Shown here: one piece after another, positions 8,343-17,598 of the stretch
Position numbering within the stretch: the first letter of the stretch is position 1
Layout of the letters: each line of letters opens with the position of its first letter
Source: Deltaproteobacteria bacterium
GTDB taxonomy: Bacteria > Desulfobacterota > Desulfobaccia > Desulfobaccales > Desulfobaccaceae
NCBI GenBank assembly: GCA_019309545.1
Contig: JAFDGA010000022.1
Coordinates: forward strand, 1-40,176
Reading direction: 5' to 3'
DNA: 40,176 nt
The notes under the pieces: generated by a model
Seen by the model: the letters and a program-made list of their open reading frames with translations, nothing else
Told to the model about the DNA's origin: nothing
Databases searched by the model: none
Translations under genes and position numbers: made by a program

Positions 8343-9458
8343 CTACTTTCCTTTGGTTGATGAACAGATCTCTTCCAAAAATTCAACCGTTTCCCTGGCC
8401 GCCACCCTCCACGATAGGTGCTGTTCAGCAAACTGACGCGCCTGCTCACCAAGCGAATGTCGATTTTCCCTGATAAGCTCATAAAATTCTTTTATCTCTA
8501 AGGAAAGCTGAGCAATGGTCGTATAACTGCCATTTGCAATAAAGGGCTGCGCCTCAGTTAAAATAGGATCTTTATGCCCCAGAAGGGTAGGCAAGCCGCA
8601 GGCTAAATAAGTCCTCGTCTTTAATGCTTGGGTTTCCTGCGTATTTTTGCGATATCCGGCTAAGGCACCAATACCGATATCCGCGGCGGAAAGGGTATGA
8701 GATAAATCTTCGGGAGGTTGCCAGGGGATGAGGCGGACTCGCGGTAGCACTTCTTTGGAGGCCATATTTTTAATCACACTAATCGGCAGATTTCCTACAA
8801 GCCACAAATAGAAATTTTGCAGCTCTGGGGTTTCCAGGCATTGGAGCAGAATATCAATCCCATGCCAGGGAGCCAGAGCGCCAATCATAACCAGGAGGGG
8901 TGCGTCAAGGGGGGTATCAAATTCTTGACGCAAGGATGGGTTATAGCCGTGAAAAACAAAAGAATCGATATCGACGCCATTCTTGGCCAGCAGGAAAGGC
9001 TTCTCTTTCTTGCCTGATCTGACGGCGTAGCGATAAATTTCTTCAGAAACTGCGGCAATCCCAGCCGCATGACTATAGATCCATGATTCAGTAACATAAC
9101 AGATGGCCAGATTAGCGAATCTGCGTTGTACCCAAAATTCTGGTAAAGTTTTAGTGTTCAACTCTACCACATAAGGAATCTTATGGCGGACAACCTCTTT
9201 AATACTAAATATGTCACCACTGCCAAAGCGGTAATAAATTATATCGGGATGAAACTCGTTGAGCACTTTTCGAGTTAACTTGGCCATCAGATATTTTCGC
9301 TTTATGACAGAGGCGAGGCCGGAATTATACTCGAGTGGACTGAGCAATTCAATTTCAAAGCCCTCATCTGCCAGGCCTTTAACCATTTGTTTTACATGAT
9401 CTCGCGCCCCACTTTTAGGACCTGCCATCGGGTAGCTTGTAAGATAAAGGACTTTCAT
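8343..9458 (-). CDS. Glycosyltransferase, GT4-like
   Basis: A 371-residue GT-B type protein beginning MKVLYLTSYPMAGPKSGARDHVKQMVKGLADEGF. The donor half contains PLLVMIGALAPWHGIDILL and LSAADIGIGALA. Unlike its neighbours it lacks a clear EGxP...E segment; the matching position reads QALKTRTYLACGLPTLLG, seen in more divergent members that fix K rather than the first E. It lies between the flippase and polymerase genes. The likely role is sugar transfer to the repeat unit; specificity is unknown. Confidence 0.85.
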   Translation of the reverse strand: MKVLYLTSYPMAGPKSGARDHVKQMVKGLADEGFEIELLSPLEYNSGLASVIKRKYLMAKLTRKVLNEFHPDIIYYRFGSGDIFSIKEVVRHKIPYVVELNTKTLPEFWVQRRFANLAICYVTESWIYSHAAGIAAVSEEIYRYAVRSGKKEKPFLLAKNGVDIDSFVFHGYNPSLRQEFDTPLDAPLLVMIGALAPWHGIDILLQCLETPELQNFYLWLVGNLPISVIKNMASKEVLPRVRLIPWQPPEDLSHTLSAADIGIGALAGYRKNTQETQALKTRTYLACGLPTLLGHKDPILTEAQPFIANGSYTTIAQLSLEIKEFYELIRENRHSLGEQARQFAEQHLSWRVAARETVEFLEEICSSTKGK

Positions 9459-9468
9459 TTATATTTTG

Positions 9469-10770
9469 CTATCCTCCTGTCTTTGCTTTTGGGACAGCTA
9501 AGGCATGCAAGTTTATAAAAAACAGCATGATATACATGACCGACATGATAACACTGTATACTAGAATAGCTAACAGGGGAGACCATTTGGCCTGGTAGGT
9601 GAGGTAGAGGCCGCCTGCAACCAGTATTAACCGCATTGCATCCCAGAACACTTGCCAACCCAATTTTTCCAAAACGTAAAGTGTCTGTGAAAGCGGAATC
9701 ATGACAAATTTAAGAAAAAACATCGGTGCCATGATCTGGACATATTTACCACTTTCCTCCCATACTGCCCCAAAAAAGAGTCCGAATATTTGGGCACCAA
9801 GTAAAACCAGTATCAAGGTAGGCAAGAGCGCCAGCAAAGAAAGTTTATTGACTATTTTCAGAAACAGTTTTTTTAAGTTATGAGGTTTCTCTCTGAAAAT
9901 GCTTGCCGCTTCGCCCAGGTAGACCTTAGCACTGGCCTGACTTAAGAGCCCTATCGGCCCATCGATCATCCGCTGACTGAGCATAAACCATCCTGCCACT
10001 TTGGGGCCATAAAAACTAGCCAGCAAAATGGTAGGCAATTGTAATCCCAAGACATTCATTAGACCAGAACCGGTTGCTATAATTGGAAACTTACGATACC
10101 GCCAGCCAGCCCACCTCATCCCTTTAAACGATATCTTTCTTAACGGTTCCTTATCCCTTTTAAACATTGAGAGAGCAAGAAAGCTATTACCACTAGCCCG
10201 TCCTACTATTTCCCCAATTAGAAGCCCAATTAGACCCTCATGCCATAGTCCTACTCCGATCTGAGTGCTAACCTGTCCAAAACTTCTGGTAACGTTGGTT
10301 CTGGCAAGCTGGACAAAAGACCCTTTTCTCACTGCCCAGTAAGTAAGTATTTGATATGAACCGCCGCCTAACAAACCTAGCGGTATCAGGTATAAAAATG
10401 GCTTCATTACCATCATATTAACCATATAACAAAGTTCAGTACCTAACAAGAACATAACCACTAACGTTAATAAGCTAATAAGTAATACAATTATAGATGA
10501 TAAAGCTAATATATTTGCTGCAGTACCGTCGTCATCAGGCAATGGAATGGCCATTTCATAGCGTAATGACACAATAATTACTAAAATTGATAAAATTGAC
10601 GCATATACTGCAAAGACGCCAAAATCACTAGGACTGTAAATACGAGTAATAATTGGGGAAGTTGTAATTACCAATAACTGTCCAAGTGCTGTCCCACTTA
10701 TTAGAACTAGAACATTAGCGGCAAAGCTCCCTTTTCGAGGAATTATTGCTTTGAGGGCTGAAATATTCAT
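9469..10770 (-). CDS. wzx: Polysaccharide flippase, Wzx/PST family
   Basis: A 433-residue protein with about 12 membrane segments and the PST/MOP entry sequence SPIITRIYSPSDFGVFAVY. Family members move undecaprenyl-diphosphate-linked oligosaccharide from the cytoplasmic to the periplasmic face before polymerisation. The gene is AT-rich compared with the dehydratase and kinase genes further upstream in the locus. About 660 bases holding an IS4 remnant separate it from the next upstream gene, so it may need its own promoter. Confidence 0.9.
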   Translation of the reverse strand: MNISALKAIIPRKGSFAANVLVLISGTALGQLLVITTSPIITRIYSPSDFGVFAVYASILSILVIIVSLRYEMAIPLPDDDGTAANILALSSIIVLLISLLTLVVMFLLGTELCYMVNMMVMKPFLYLIPLGLLGGGSYQILTYWAVRKGSFVQLARTNVTRSFGQVSTQIGVGLWHEGLIGLLIGEIVGRASGNSFLALSMFKRDKEPLRKISFKGMRWAGWRYRKFPIIATGSGLMNVLGLQLPTILLASFYGPKVAGWFMLSQRMIDGPIGLLSQASAKVYLGEAASIFREKPHNLKKLFLKIVNKLSLLALLPTLILVLLGAQIFGLFFGAVWEESGKYVQIMAPMFFLKFVMIPLSQTLYVLEKLGWQVFWDAMRLILVAGGLYLTYQAKWSPLLAILVYSVIMSVMYIMLFFINLHALAVPKAKTGG

Positions 10771-10967
10771 ACATTATTAACTTAACAAAATATCAATGGT
10801 CATACTTGGGTTGCTCCAACTATCAGGTCTTAAAAACTTAGCAGTAAGCGCAGTGCCGTCCGGTTAACGATACTTAAAAAGTGCCAGTAATAGTTAAGAA
10901 AATAGTCCCCATAACTGCCAATTATGTTATAATGTTTTAGCGAAAAAGCGAATAACCAAAAGGAGTT

Positions 10968-11316
10968 ATGGAGACTATGGCACATCTTGACACAATCTTG
11001 GGGCAAATGCTACAACTAGTACCGAGACATGTTTTGACCATATCGTTGCTCCCATTCCTGGGCAGGTCCGAAACCCAGAAAATTTTTATATTGGTCACAG
11101 TTTGGCGCCATGCTCTGCGCTCAGTTGAGTAGTCGCAAGAGTCTCAGAGATTTGGTGTTTAGTCTCAATCAACACGTCAAAAAACTGTATCACCTGGGCC
11201 AGTCCGCGGTGAAACGCTCTACCCTGACAGAAGCCAATGAACTACGTCCGGCCATTATTTTTGAAAAGGTTTATCACAAGTTATTGCACCGCTTATATGG
11301 CGAGATGACCCGCGGC
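10968..11316 (+). pseudogene. IS4-family transposase remnant (DUF4372-type N-terminus)
   Basis: Fragments in two or more frames rebuild the N-terminus of an IS4-group transposase. METMAHLDTILGQMLQLVPRH comes from the ATG at 10968. After a frame change, WSQFGAMLCAQLSSRKSLRDL (from about 11092) and KKLYHLGQSAVKRSTLTEANELR follow. A ribosome site (AAGGAG) and a TATAAT-like box lie upstream. Homology stops near 11316, so the catalytic DDE domain is missing. The remnant lies between the flippase and deacetylase genes, and shows that transposition has disturbed the locus. The flanking 10771-10967 and 11317-11428 show no gene. Confidence 0.75.
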
Positions 11317-11428
11317 GTAACCTTTGGGAGATCATCTGTCCTAAAAAACGCCCTCCGTCCTCGGCCAATAACCAAATTCCTTTACTCAATTTCTGTGCCG
11401 GACACTGATGCACTTCACTCAGGTCTGT

Positions 11429-12418
11429 TCAGGATGACAATCCTTGAGTCAATGGCATAGCGTTTAAACTGATCGTCTTCTGGGTTATGGCTTTGACATA
11501 TTCTTTCTGAGTTAAGTTGATGATCTCGCCTCGCCTTTGCCGTTGTTCAATTAGGTGCAAGATCTCTGCCAAGATCTCGTACATCCTGTTGCCAGTAATA
11601 AAATTATGAGGATGGGTGTATAGATGCACCACCCGGTTATTGCTAACTGCATCAGCAATAATGTTTTTCCATCGTTGAATAATCAGCGATGCCGGCATTT
11701 GCTTCTTTAAGCCATACAGCCAGGTTAGCACAAACCCTGAAGGTATCCGCACCAGAGTCTCGGCTGGCGGATGGGGCTGGGATTGTTGCTTGACATTTAA
11801 CTCGACGCACACATTTCGGATTTTGTCGAAATACTTTATCAACCGGTTGGTGGAGAGATTAGGTTTCAGGAAAACCTCTCGATAACCGATAAACCCAGCC
11901 CGTTTCAGTTCTTCCGTATAACCGATCATATTAATGGGATAAACAAAAGTCATCTCCGCTCGATTTCTAAAGCTGCTAATTCGCTGCAACGCCGCCATCT
12001 CCCGGAGGAACTCCTCCCGGCTGACAAAGAACTCGATTAAGGGAACATGGGTAAAGCCATGGGCGGCAATTTCATGCTGGCTCTCTTGGGCAACCAGCTT
12101 AAACGCCGTTGGATTTAACCAGCCCTCGAAGCATTGCAAGGCTGCCTCTTGTTTGAAGCTTTCCAACCATGATTTCCCATTTAACCATACATCCGCAAAG
12201 AGGTCCTGATGGGCAAAATATTCTTCTATTGACATAGTAAAAGCACCGACAAATGCAAAGGTCGCTTTGATGTTGTGGCGATCCAAGAGCTCAAGCAAGT
12301 GCTCATACGTTTTATTCAGGTTTGCGTTTGTTAAAGCGACCCGCAGACCATCGGAAAGATGATGGGAAATACCCCATTTGCCTTCACAATCGAATGAAAT
12401 GATAAAGGTCCCCGGCAT
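11429..12418 (-). CDS. Polysaccharide deacetylase (NodB-like, carbohydrate esterase 4)
   Basis: A 329-residue protein starting FIISFDCEGKWG, where the CE4 aspartate is kept and the second metal ligand position is Glu instead of Asp, as in several exopolysaccharide-linked members. The HGFTH segment (HEIAAHGFTH) supplies the two metal-binding histidines. FVYPINMIGY takes the place of the usual arginine motif. The likely role is removing N- or O-acetyl groups from the polysaccharide or a lipid-linked precursor. No signal peptide is seen, so it may act in the cytoplasm. The C-terminus lies about 110 bases from the IS4 remnant. Confidence 0.82.
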   Translation of the reverse strand: MPGTFIISFDCEGKWGISHHLSDGLRVALTNANLNKTYEHLLELLDRHNIKATFAFVGAFTMSIEEYFAHQDLFADVWLNGKSWLESFKQEAALQCFEGWLNPTAFKLVAQESQHEIAAHGFTHVPLIEFFVSREEFLREMAALQRISSFRNRAEMTFVYPINMIGYTEELKRAGFIGYREVFLKPNLSTNRLIKYFDKIRNVCVELNVKQQSQPHPPAETLVRIPSGFVLTWLYGLKKQMPASLIIQRWKNIIADAVSNNRVVHLYTHPHNFITGNRMYEILAEILHLIEQRQRRGEIINLTQKEYVKAITQKTISLNAMPLTQGLSS

Positions 12419-12606
12419 TTGTTAATTTCTTCTCTTTAGCTGTTCAAGTCAAAGAGCTATCCTCTGTAGTACTTTTTTCAGGCATCGGGCGTTTCTAATG
12501 TCTGTTTCATAGGGATAAAGTCTGAGGTCTTTGCAAAGACGGTCCTGAAATCCGGCAAAACATCTATGGTGGCCCTCATTGTCAAGACAAAAAATCGGTT
12601 AGTTTA

Positions 12607-12648
12607 TGTCACAGCGGGGGGTGACAATTGTGAACATAAGTTCTTATA
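12607..12648. promoter_or_regulatory. Dyad cluster upstream of the deacetylase gene
   Basis: The gene-free stretch 12419-12785 contains a perfect dyad TGTCAC-N8-GTGACA (12607-12626). Next to it is TGAACATAAGTTCTTAT (12631-12647), itself a GAAC-N4-GTTC dyad. A similar TGAAC-N5-GTTCTTAT occurs at 31333-31350, at nearly the same distance upstream of the export lipoprotein start. Operator function is a guess based on symmetry, position and recurrence. Confidence 0.35.
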
Positions 12649-12785
12649 TAATGTTAGTGGCAGAATCTTGTAGTCCAAGACCAGTTGGCCGCTGGCCGGT
12701 ATGCTCGGACCGTAAAGTTTGCATTTTTGAACCCCTTTCCGATCCCTACCTGTGCCTTAATACACTGTTTAAATTTTGGGGTCCA

Positions 12786-13871
12786 TTATATAGATTCATA
12801 GAACACTCGGATCGGCACCCGATACTCCGGGAAAAAATCTGAATCGTTGGCAGAGTTACCCCCGGCAGCCAGCCTTCGGGTTTTTAAGAATTGATAATAC
12901 TTTGTGTCGTGAATAACCTTACCTATGTAATAGTGAGTTTGGCACGGGGAAAAAGAGGCCTTGAACTTGAACAAAGTATCATTAGGCTGATATCCGCCCC
13001 CTAGATGGAAATATTTTATGCCACGACTCTTGGCCCAAAGCGCTACCTCGAAAAGTAAGAGATTATTAGCAGCCAGATGGCGCATTTCATAACTTGAACC
13101 AGCAAGAAAGTAATGTATAACAGTATCTGTAAATAGAAAAATCGACGAAGCAATTATCTCATTCTGGTATATACCATGAAATAAGGCCATATTATTATTT
13201 AGTAACTTAACCATAGCCTTAAACCAGTCTTTGGAAAAAAAATAATATTTATGGGCATTAACTCTATCCATAGTGGCATAGTAGAGGTTATAAAAAGCAT
13301 CTAAATTTGCAAATTTTTCATCATTTACTATAATTACCTTGTTTTTTTGTGCTTTTTTTACTGCGGCACGGCAGCCCTTGGTAAGCTGCTTCCATAAACC
13401 AGCTATACTTAAGGTAAGATCAATTACGACAGTGTCATTCCAGTGTTGAATGAATACCTTTTTGGGGGTGTAAGAATGATTTTTTAAAACCGGATTGAAG
13501 CGTATAAATTCTGAAACGATGCAGTTTTCCTTGCAATATTGATTAAATATATCAAAAAAGGCGTCCATATTAACTCTTTCACTGCTGCGTAAATACCCGC
13601 CGTAGCCATAAGGTGTGATTATATCTACGATATTGTTGGGAAGATCATTAAAAATAGGTATATTATTAATCTGTCTCGTTAGAAAAGGATTTAATACGAA
13701 ATCCTTATCTGTTTCGTAATATACAAAACAAGTGGCCTGACCATCCCCATTGAGTTCCCAGAGATAGGCATATTCTGGCGTAAAGAATATATCACAGCCT
13801 AAAAGATTACAAAGAGCTTCCCATTTCTGCCTCATGGGGACATCTTCCCAAGTAAGTATTTCATAGAACAT
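12786..13871 (-). CDS. FemAB/GNAT-like acyl- or aminoacyl-transferase
   Basis: A 361-residue protein with the double GNAT arrangement of the FemAB / Acetyltransf_6 (BioF2-like) group. Landmarks are LTKGCRAAVKKAQKNKV at the first domain, then ALFHGIYQNEIIASSIFLFTD and KYFHLGGGYQPNDTLFKFKASF near the C-terminus. Relatives move an acyl or aminoacyl group to an amine on cell-wall or capsule precursors. Its position after the ATP-grasp and DegT-like genes suggests it attaches a substituent made by that module. It is markedly AT-rich and has no clear ribosome site before the ATG, suggesting recent acquisition. Substrate unknown. Confidence 0.75.
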   Translation of the reverse strand: MFYEILTWEDVPMRQKWEALCNLLGCDIFFTPEYAYLWELNGDGQATCFVYYETDKDFVLNPFLTRQINNIPIFNDLPNNIVDIITPYGYGGYLRSSERVNMDAFFDIFNQYCKENCIVSEFIRFNPVLKNHSYTPKKVFIQHWNDTVVIDLTLSIAGLWKQLTKGCRAAVKKAQKNKVIIVNDEKFANLDAFYNLYYATMDRVNAHKYYFFSKDWFKAMVKLLNNNMALFHGIYQNEIIASSIFLFTDTVIHYFLAGSSYEMRHLAANNLLLFEVALWAKSRGIKYFHLGGGYQPNDTLFKFKASFSPCQTHYYIGKVIHDTKYYQFLKTRRLAAGGNSANDSDFFPEYRVPIRVFYESI

Positions 13872-13901
13872 TATATCAAGTTCCCCAAGGAATGCTTCTT
13901 T

Positions 13902-14022
13902 GAGCGTTAAGGTCTGCCATGACCCTAAACCAAACTCGCCGGCTAATAATTAGCCAGGGAAAGGGCTTAAATCATCCTTACCGCAAGGACAGGTACAGGG
14001 TTTATAGCTGATCTTAACGCTC
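13902..14022. repeat. 121-bp element with 10-bp terminal inverted repeats and nested dyads
   Basis: Perfect arms GAGCGTTAAG (13902-13911) and CTTAACGCTC (14013-14022) enclose further nested symmetry: TAAACC (13926-13931) with GGTTTA (13999-14004), and a central GGCTAAT-A-ATTAGCC (13941-13955). It fills most of the 185-base gap between the FemAB-like and DegT-like genes. It could be a small non-autonomous mobile element or a structured transcript segment. No clear target duplication is visible. Confidence 0.45.
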
Positions 14023-14056
14023 CATGGAGTTTTAATACCCAGTCAGCCGGGTCGGT

Positions 14057-15154
14057 TTAATCACTGTATTCCTCACCATACTTACGGATGAGTGCAATAA
14101 CGTATTCCATGTCAGCCTCAGTATAACGCAGGTCACAATGAATGGTGAGCATTCGCTGACTGAAATCAATATCCACTTGAGGGATTTCCTTGGTGGCCGA
14201 CTCCTCAAAGGGCCACAGGATAGTAGGATAGATTCTGGCCGCGATTAATTTTTGGCTTAGGTGGGATCGCCGCTCGGGGGAGTCCACCACCAGAATTGCG
14301 GCATAAGGACAGGTGTCCGCGTCGGTTACCGGTTGCAACACTTTAACCCAGGGTAAATCCGCCAATCCGGCCGAGACTATTCCATGGTTCCGGCGTCGAC
14401 GTTCTCGCCAGATTTCTATTGGAAAAGTTGGAAAAACATTGGCTGACCAACTCGTCATCCCCGATACTTTACCGATGGCGCAGCCAGTGCGCAGCGAATC
14501 CTCGCCGGAAACCGCCAGACCGCGAAAGTTATCCTTCTCAATCGGGTAATCTTCCAGATACAAAGTCTTAAGCGCCATGGCAGCTAATTTCTCCAGGGCA
14601 ACGACTTGGTGCTCAGGAGTTACCGGCAAGGCGGGAGGCAGGGGATGGCCGGCCGGTGACCATAAGAGCCCTCCGTCAGGTACCGGAAGGGTCTTCCGGA
14701 GGTGGACCACACACCAGTCGGCGTCGCTGGTCCAGGCCCATTTCGAGCAGGGGTCATGGAAGTGGTCTTCGACCACTTCCATCTGGCTGCGGTCAAGTGC
14801 CCCCATGTCAGGTTTGGCGCGCAGTCCGAATAGATTGGTCACGAATAAGACATCACCCGGTTTCGGTTCGATTTTGTCTAATTGAGGCCCGGACTCCCAT
14901 GGGTGGTCAGGATATAATTTCACCTCCATTAAGGGAGTGAAACAGAAGATACAGGCTTGGCAGAAATAGCTGGGAACCCAGAGTCGTCGCCAACCGCGGT
15001 TAGCGCGGCCATATTCCATCAATGCCCGTAACGCCTGCCGTCCTGAACCGTAAAGCGAATGGTTATCCCCCCAAGGCATGGGTGAGACAGTACTAGGCCA
15101 AGAGGTAAGCAAATGGAAATGCGAACCATGTTCCCAATTTTTAGCAAAGGTCAT
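14057..15154 (-). CDS. DegT/DnrJ/EryC1-like PLP-dependent protein, copy 1
   Basis: A 365-residue divergent member of the DegT aspartate-aminotransferase fold. SLYGSGRQALRAL (residues 34-46) matches the usual SGRAAL helix. VVED (Asp130) matches the aspartate that pairs with the PLP ring nitrogen, and LRKTLPVPDGG contains the presumed Schiff-base lysine Lys154. ATG 15154 follows AAGGAG by 10 bases. It is a tandem paralogue of the next gene upstream. It probably transaminates a keto sugar or related intermediate for the exopolysaccharide, but the family resemblance is remote and another PLP reaction is possible. Confidence 0.75.
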   Translation of the reverse strand: MTFAKNWEHGSHFHLLTSWPSTVSPMPWGDNHSLYGSGRQALRALMEYGRANRGWRRLWVPSYFCQACIFCFTPLMEVKLYPDHPWESGPQLDKIEPKPGDVLFVTNLFGLRAKPDMGALDRSQMEVVEDHFHDPCSKWAWTSDADWCVVHLRKTLPVPDGGLLWSPAGHPLPPALPVTPEHQVVALEKLAAMALKTLYLEDYPIEKDNFRGLAVSGEDSLRTGCAIGKVSGMTSWSANVFPTFPIEIWRERRRRNHGIVSAGLADLPWVKVLQPVTDADTCPYAAILVVDSPERRSHLSQKLIAARIYPTILWPFEESATKEIPQVDIDFSQRMLTIHCDLRYTEADMEYVIALIRKYGEEYSD

Positions 15155-15271
15155 TGCACCGGTTCTCCTTGTTACATATTAAGAATAATATCTTCCAACC
15201 TTGGATAACTTACTCTTGCTTTTACTGAATTATAATGATTTGGAGGCCAACACCTGGACAAGGGTTTACCT

Positions 15272-16510
15272 TTAGCCATTACCATACTCGCGGATAAGGT
15301 AACTAACATATTCCATGTCAGCCCTGCCATACCGCAGGTCACAATGGATCGAGAGCATCCGTTGACTAAAATCTAAATCTTCAGGAGATATTCCCTTGAC
15401 CACCGGTTCATCTAGGGGCCAAAGAATAGCAGGATAAACCTGCGCCGCCATTAATTTTTGGCGCACCCGGGCTCGCCGCTCGGGGGAGTCGAAAACTAAA
15501 ATCCCGGAAAACGGAAAGGTAGTTAAGTTATCCTCCGGTTGCAGCACCTCCACCCATGGTAGGTCCGCCAAACCGGCAGAAAGTATCTGATGGTTGAGGC
15601 GCCTTTGTTGTCGCCATATTTCCATTGGGAAAGTCGTAAATAGACAGGAGGTCCATTTTAGCATTCCTGATGGCTCACCTGTGCCGATATGCCCCTCCCC
15701 CAAGATCGCCAAATGCCGAAATTTTTCTTTCTCAATCGGATGACCGTTAAGATACAGAGCCTTTAGTGTCATGGCGGCCAACTTCTTTAATGAAGAAACC
15801 TGGTGCTCGGACGTAAGCGGCACTGCCGGAGGGAGTGAATGTCCGGCTGGTGACCAGAGGATACCCCCATCCGGTAGGGGGAGGGTCTTCCTCAGGGAGG
15901 CCACACACCAGTCAGCGTCGCTGCTCCAGGCCCATTTTGAACCAAGGTCATGCGAGTGATTTTCAATGATCTCAATTAAGCCGCGGTCGATTTCCGGCAT
16001 CGGTGGTCTGGCTCGCAGCCCGAAAAAATTCATCAGAAGCAACACATCCCCAGGTCTGAATCCAAATTGGCCCAAGTCGGGCTTCGAGTTCCAGGGAGAA
16101 TCAGGATATAATTTTAGCTCGATTCCTGTGGTTAGCAGAGCGGCCACCACAATTTGGCAGAAATAGCTTGGTATCCACAGGCGCTGCCAACCGCGGTGAG
16201 CCTGGCCAAACCTTATCAAGGTCTGTAAGGCCTGCCGGCCAGAACCATAAGACGAATACTTTTGCCCCCAAGGCTTAGGTGAGTCAGATCTGGGCCAGGA
16301 TAACATCAAGTGAAACTCTGAGCCCTGCTCCCATCTATCAGAGGGGAAAAGCATATGCTGGGTATGAAGAAACTTGCGCTCCATTACATAATCATTACCC
16401 TTTAAGACGCCTTTTGCCACTCCTCCTGGCCAGCAGGGAGGCCGTTTTTTCCTATTTCCAGGGAAACTGCTGGCAACCACATCATGGCCATATTTGCCAA
16501 GCCCTATCAT
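15272..16510 (-). CDS. DegT/DnrJ/EryC1-like PLP-dependent protein, copy 2
   Basis: This is a close paralogue of the following gene over ~350 residues; WGxxxSxYGSGRQAL, RLWxPSYFCQ and SSDADWCVxxLRKTL match in both. The lysine is kept (Lys208), but the expected PLP-ring aspartate is Asn184 (IIEN instead of VVED), which may weaken or change activity. The ATG at 16510 overlaps the ATP-grasp stop as ATGA, suggesting translational coupling. However, the first 42-52 residues have no counterpart in the paralogue, so starts at 16384 (MERKF) or 16354 (MLFPSD) are also likely. Pairing as a heterodimer with copy 1 is possible. Confidence 0.75.
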   Translation of the reverse strand: MIGLGKYGHDVVASSFPGNRKKRPPCWPGGVAKGVLKGNDYVMERKFLHTQHMLFPSDRWEQGSEFHLMLSWPRSDSPKPWGQKYSSYGSGRQALQTLIRFGQAHRGWQRLWIPSYFCQIVVAALLTTGIELKLYPDSPWNSKPDLGQFGFRPGDVLLLMNFFGLRARPPMPEIDRGLIEIIENHSHDLGSKWAWSSDADWCVASLRKTLPLPDGGILWSPAGHSLPPAVPLTSEHQVSSLKKLAAMTLKALYLNGHPIEKEKFRHLAILGEGHIGTGEPSGMLKWTSCLFTTFPMEIWRQQRRLNHQILSAGLADLPWVEVLQPEDNLTTFPFSGILVFDSPERRARVRQKLMAAQVYPAILWPLDEPVVKGISPEDLDFSQRMLSIHCDLRYGRADMEYVSYLIREYGNG

Positions 16511-17598
16511 TGCAATGGCTTAGCTGAGCTTTTCCCTTGACTTTCAATTGTTGGGCATTGAATTATGGAGGCAGTCGGACGTCTCAGCCGGCCGTAGCCT
16601 GAGGCCGGTAATTCTAAAGCAGTGTGATTAAGATACACTTCATCCCAATACCGTAGGACAATTCCTAATTTTACCTGTGGCTGTTCCAGTTCCTCCTGAA
16701 AGATTAAATCGCGGATGGCCATTTCCGGTTCATTAAAGCCCATGACGGCTCGCATTATAGTGGTAGAGGAGCAGCGGGGGTTTATCTCGAAAATCGAGAG
16801 ACAGCCTTTGTGCCGCCTTAGTTGGAAATTACAGGGACCAAGCGGCCTTAACTTGCCGGCTACTTTTTCGCAGTAGTCAGAGATTTCCGGATAATCAGCA
16901 AAGATGGCGCGGTAAGTTAATCCCGCCGTCAATTCCCGCTTGCTGACAATGCTACCGACCACTCTGCCCTTACGGTCGACATAGATTCCCACCGTATATT
17001 CCTCTTTTTCCTCAGGGAGCCACTCTTGGACGACTGCATCTTCTAAATATTGTTGGAAGAATTTGAGCTCATGCTGATTGCGGACCAAGACCGTGCCTTT
17101 AGAACCGGAGGCGCGCCTCGGCTTGAGGAAAAGCGGGAAACCGAACTTGTTGACCAAGGCCTTGACCCCGTGTTCATCACTGGCAAGGGTAGTTTCAGGG
17201 CAAAGGAAACCGTGACGGGTAAGGAGCTCGGTCATCTGCCATTTGTCCATACATGCGGTCATGATCTCCGGGGCACTGATCACGAAACAGGTACGAGTAT
17301 AGTTCTCAACCACATCAAGATGATTGGTTAAAAATCGAAGTTCAGGTTCTGACCCAATGAAGGCAATATCAATTTTTTCATCCTCGCATAGGCTTACCAA
17401 TTTATCCATATAAGTGGGATCAGATGCCGGGGGCACAATATATGCCTCATCAGACAAGAAAAAACCAGCCGAAAGGGGGTTCATGTCGGTCGAGATGAGG
17501 CGTATAGCCAATGACGATTGTCGCAAGGCCTTAACAATTGTAACCCCACCGGGTGAACCAACCCCGGTCACTAAAACTGTTACTTTTTTTGTATGCAT
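16507..17598 (-). CDS. ATP-grasp ligase (carbamoyl-phosphate synthase-like)
   Basis: A 363-residue ATP-grasp enzyme. An N-terminal pre-ATP-grasp Rossmann part (VLVTGVGSPGGVTIVKAL) is followed by MDKWQMTELLTRHGFLCPET, the nucleotide-binding FPLFLKPRRASGSKGT, VVQEWLPEEKEEYTVG and the metal-binding FEINPRCSS. Such enzymes activate a carboxylate as acyl phosphate and join it to an amine. It overlaps the PHP gene by 19 bases and shares an ATGA with the DegT-like gene, so the three are tightly coupled. An amide-forming step on an exopolysaccharide building block is the best guess; substrates are unknown. Confidence 0.85.
   Translation of the reverse strand: MHTKKVTVLVTGVGSPGGVTIVKALRQSSLAIRLISTDMNPLSAGFFLSDEAYIVPPASDPTYMDKLVSLCEDEKIDIAFIGSEPELRFLTNHLDVVENYTRTCFVISAPEIMTACMDKWQMTELLTRHGFLCPETTLASDEHGVKALVNKFGFPLFLKPRRASGSKGTVLVRNQHELKFFQQYLEDAVVQEWLPEEKEEYTVGIYVDRKGRVVGSIVSKRELTAGLTYRAIFADYPEISDYCEKVAGKLRPLGPCNFQLRRHKGCLSIFEINPRCSSTTIMRAVMGFNEPEMAIRDLIFQEELEQPQVKLGIVLRYWDEVYLNHTALELPASGYGRLRRPTASIIQCPTIESQGKSSAKPLQ

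Noticed and set aside
12606-12842. 78-codon plus-strand ORF in the deacetylase/FemAB gap
   Set aside because: It lacks a ribosome site, overlaps the FemAB-like gene and contains the dyad; no family resemblance.
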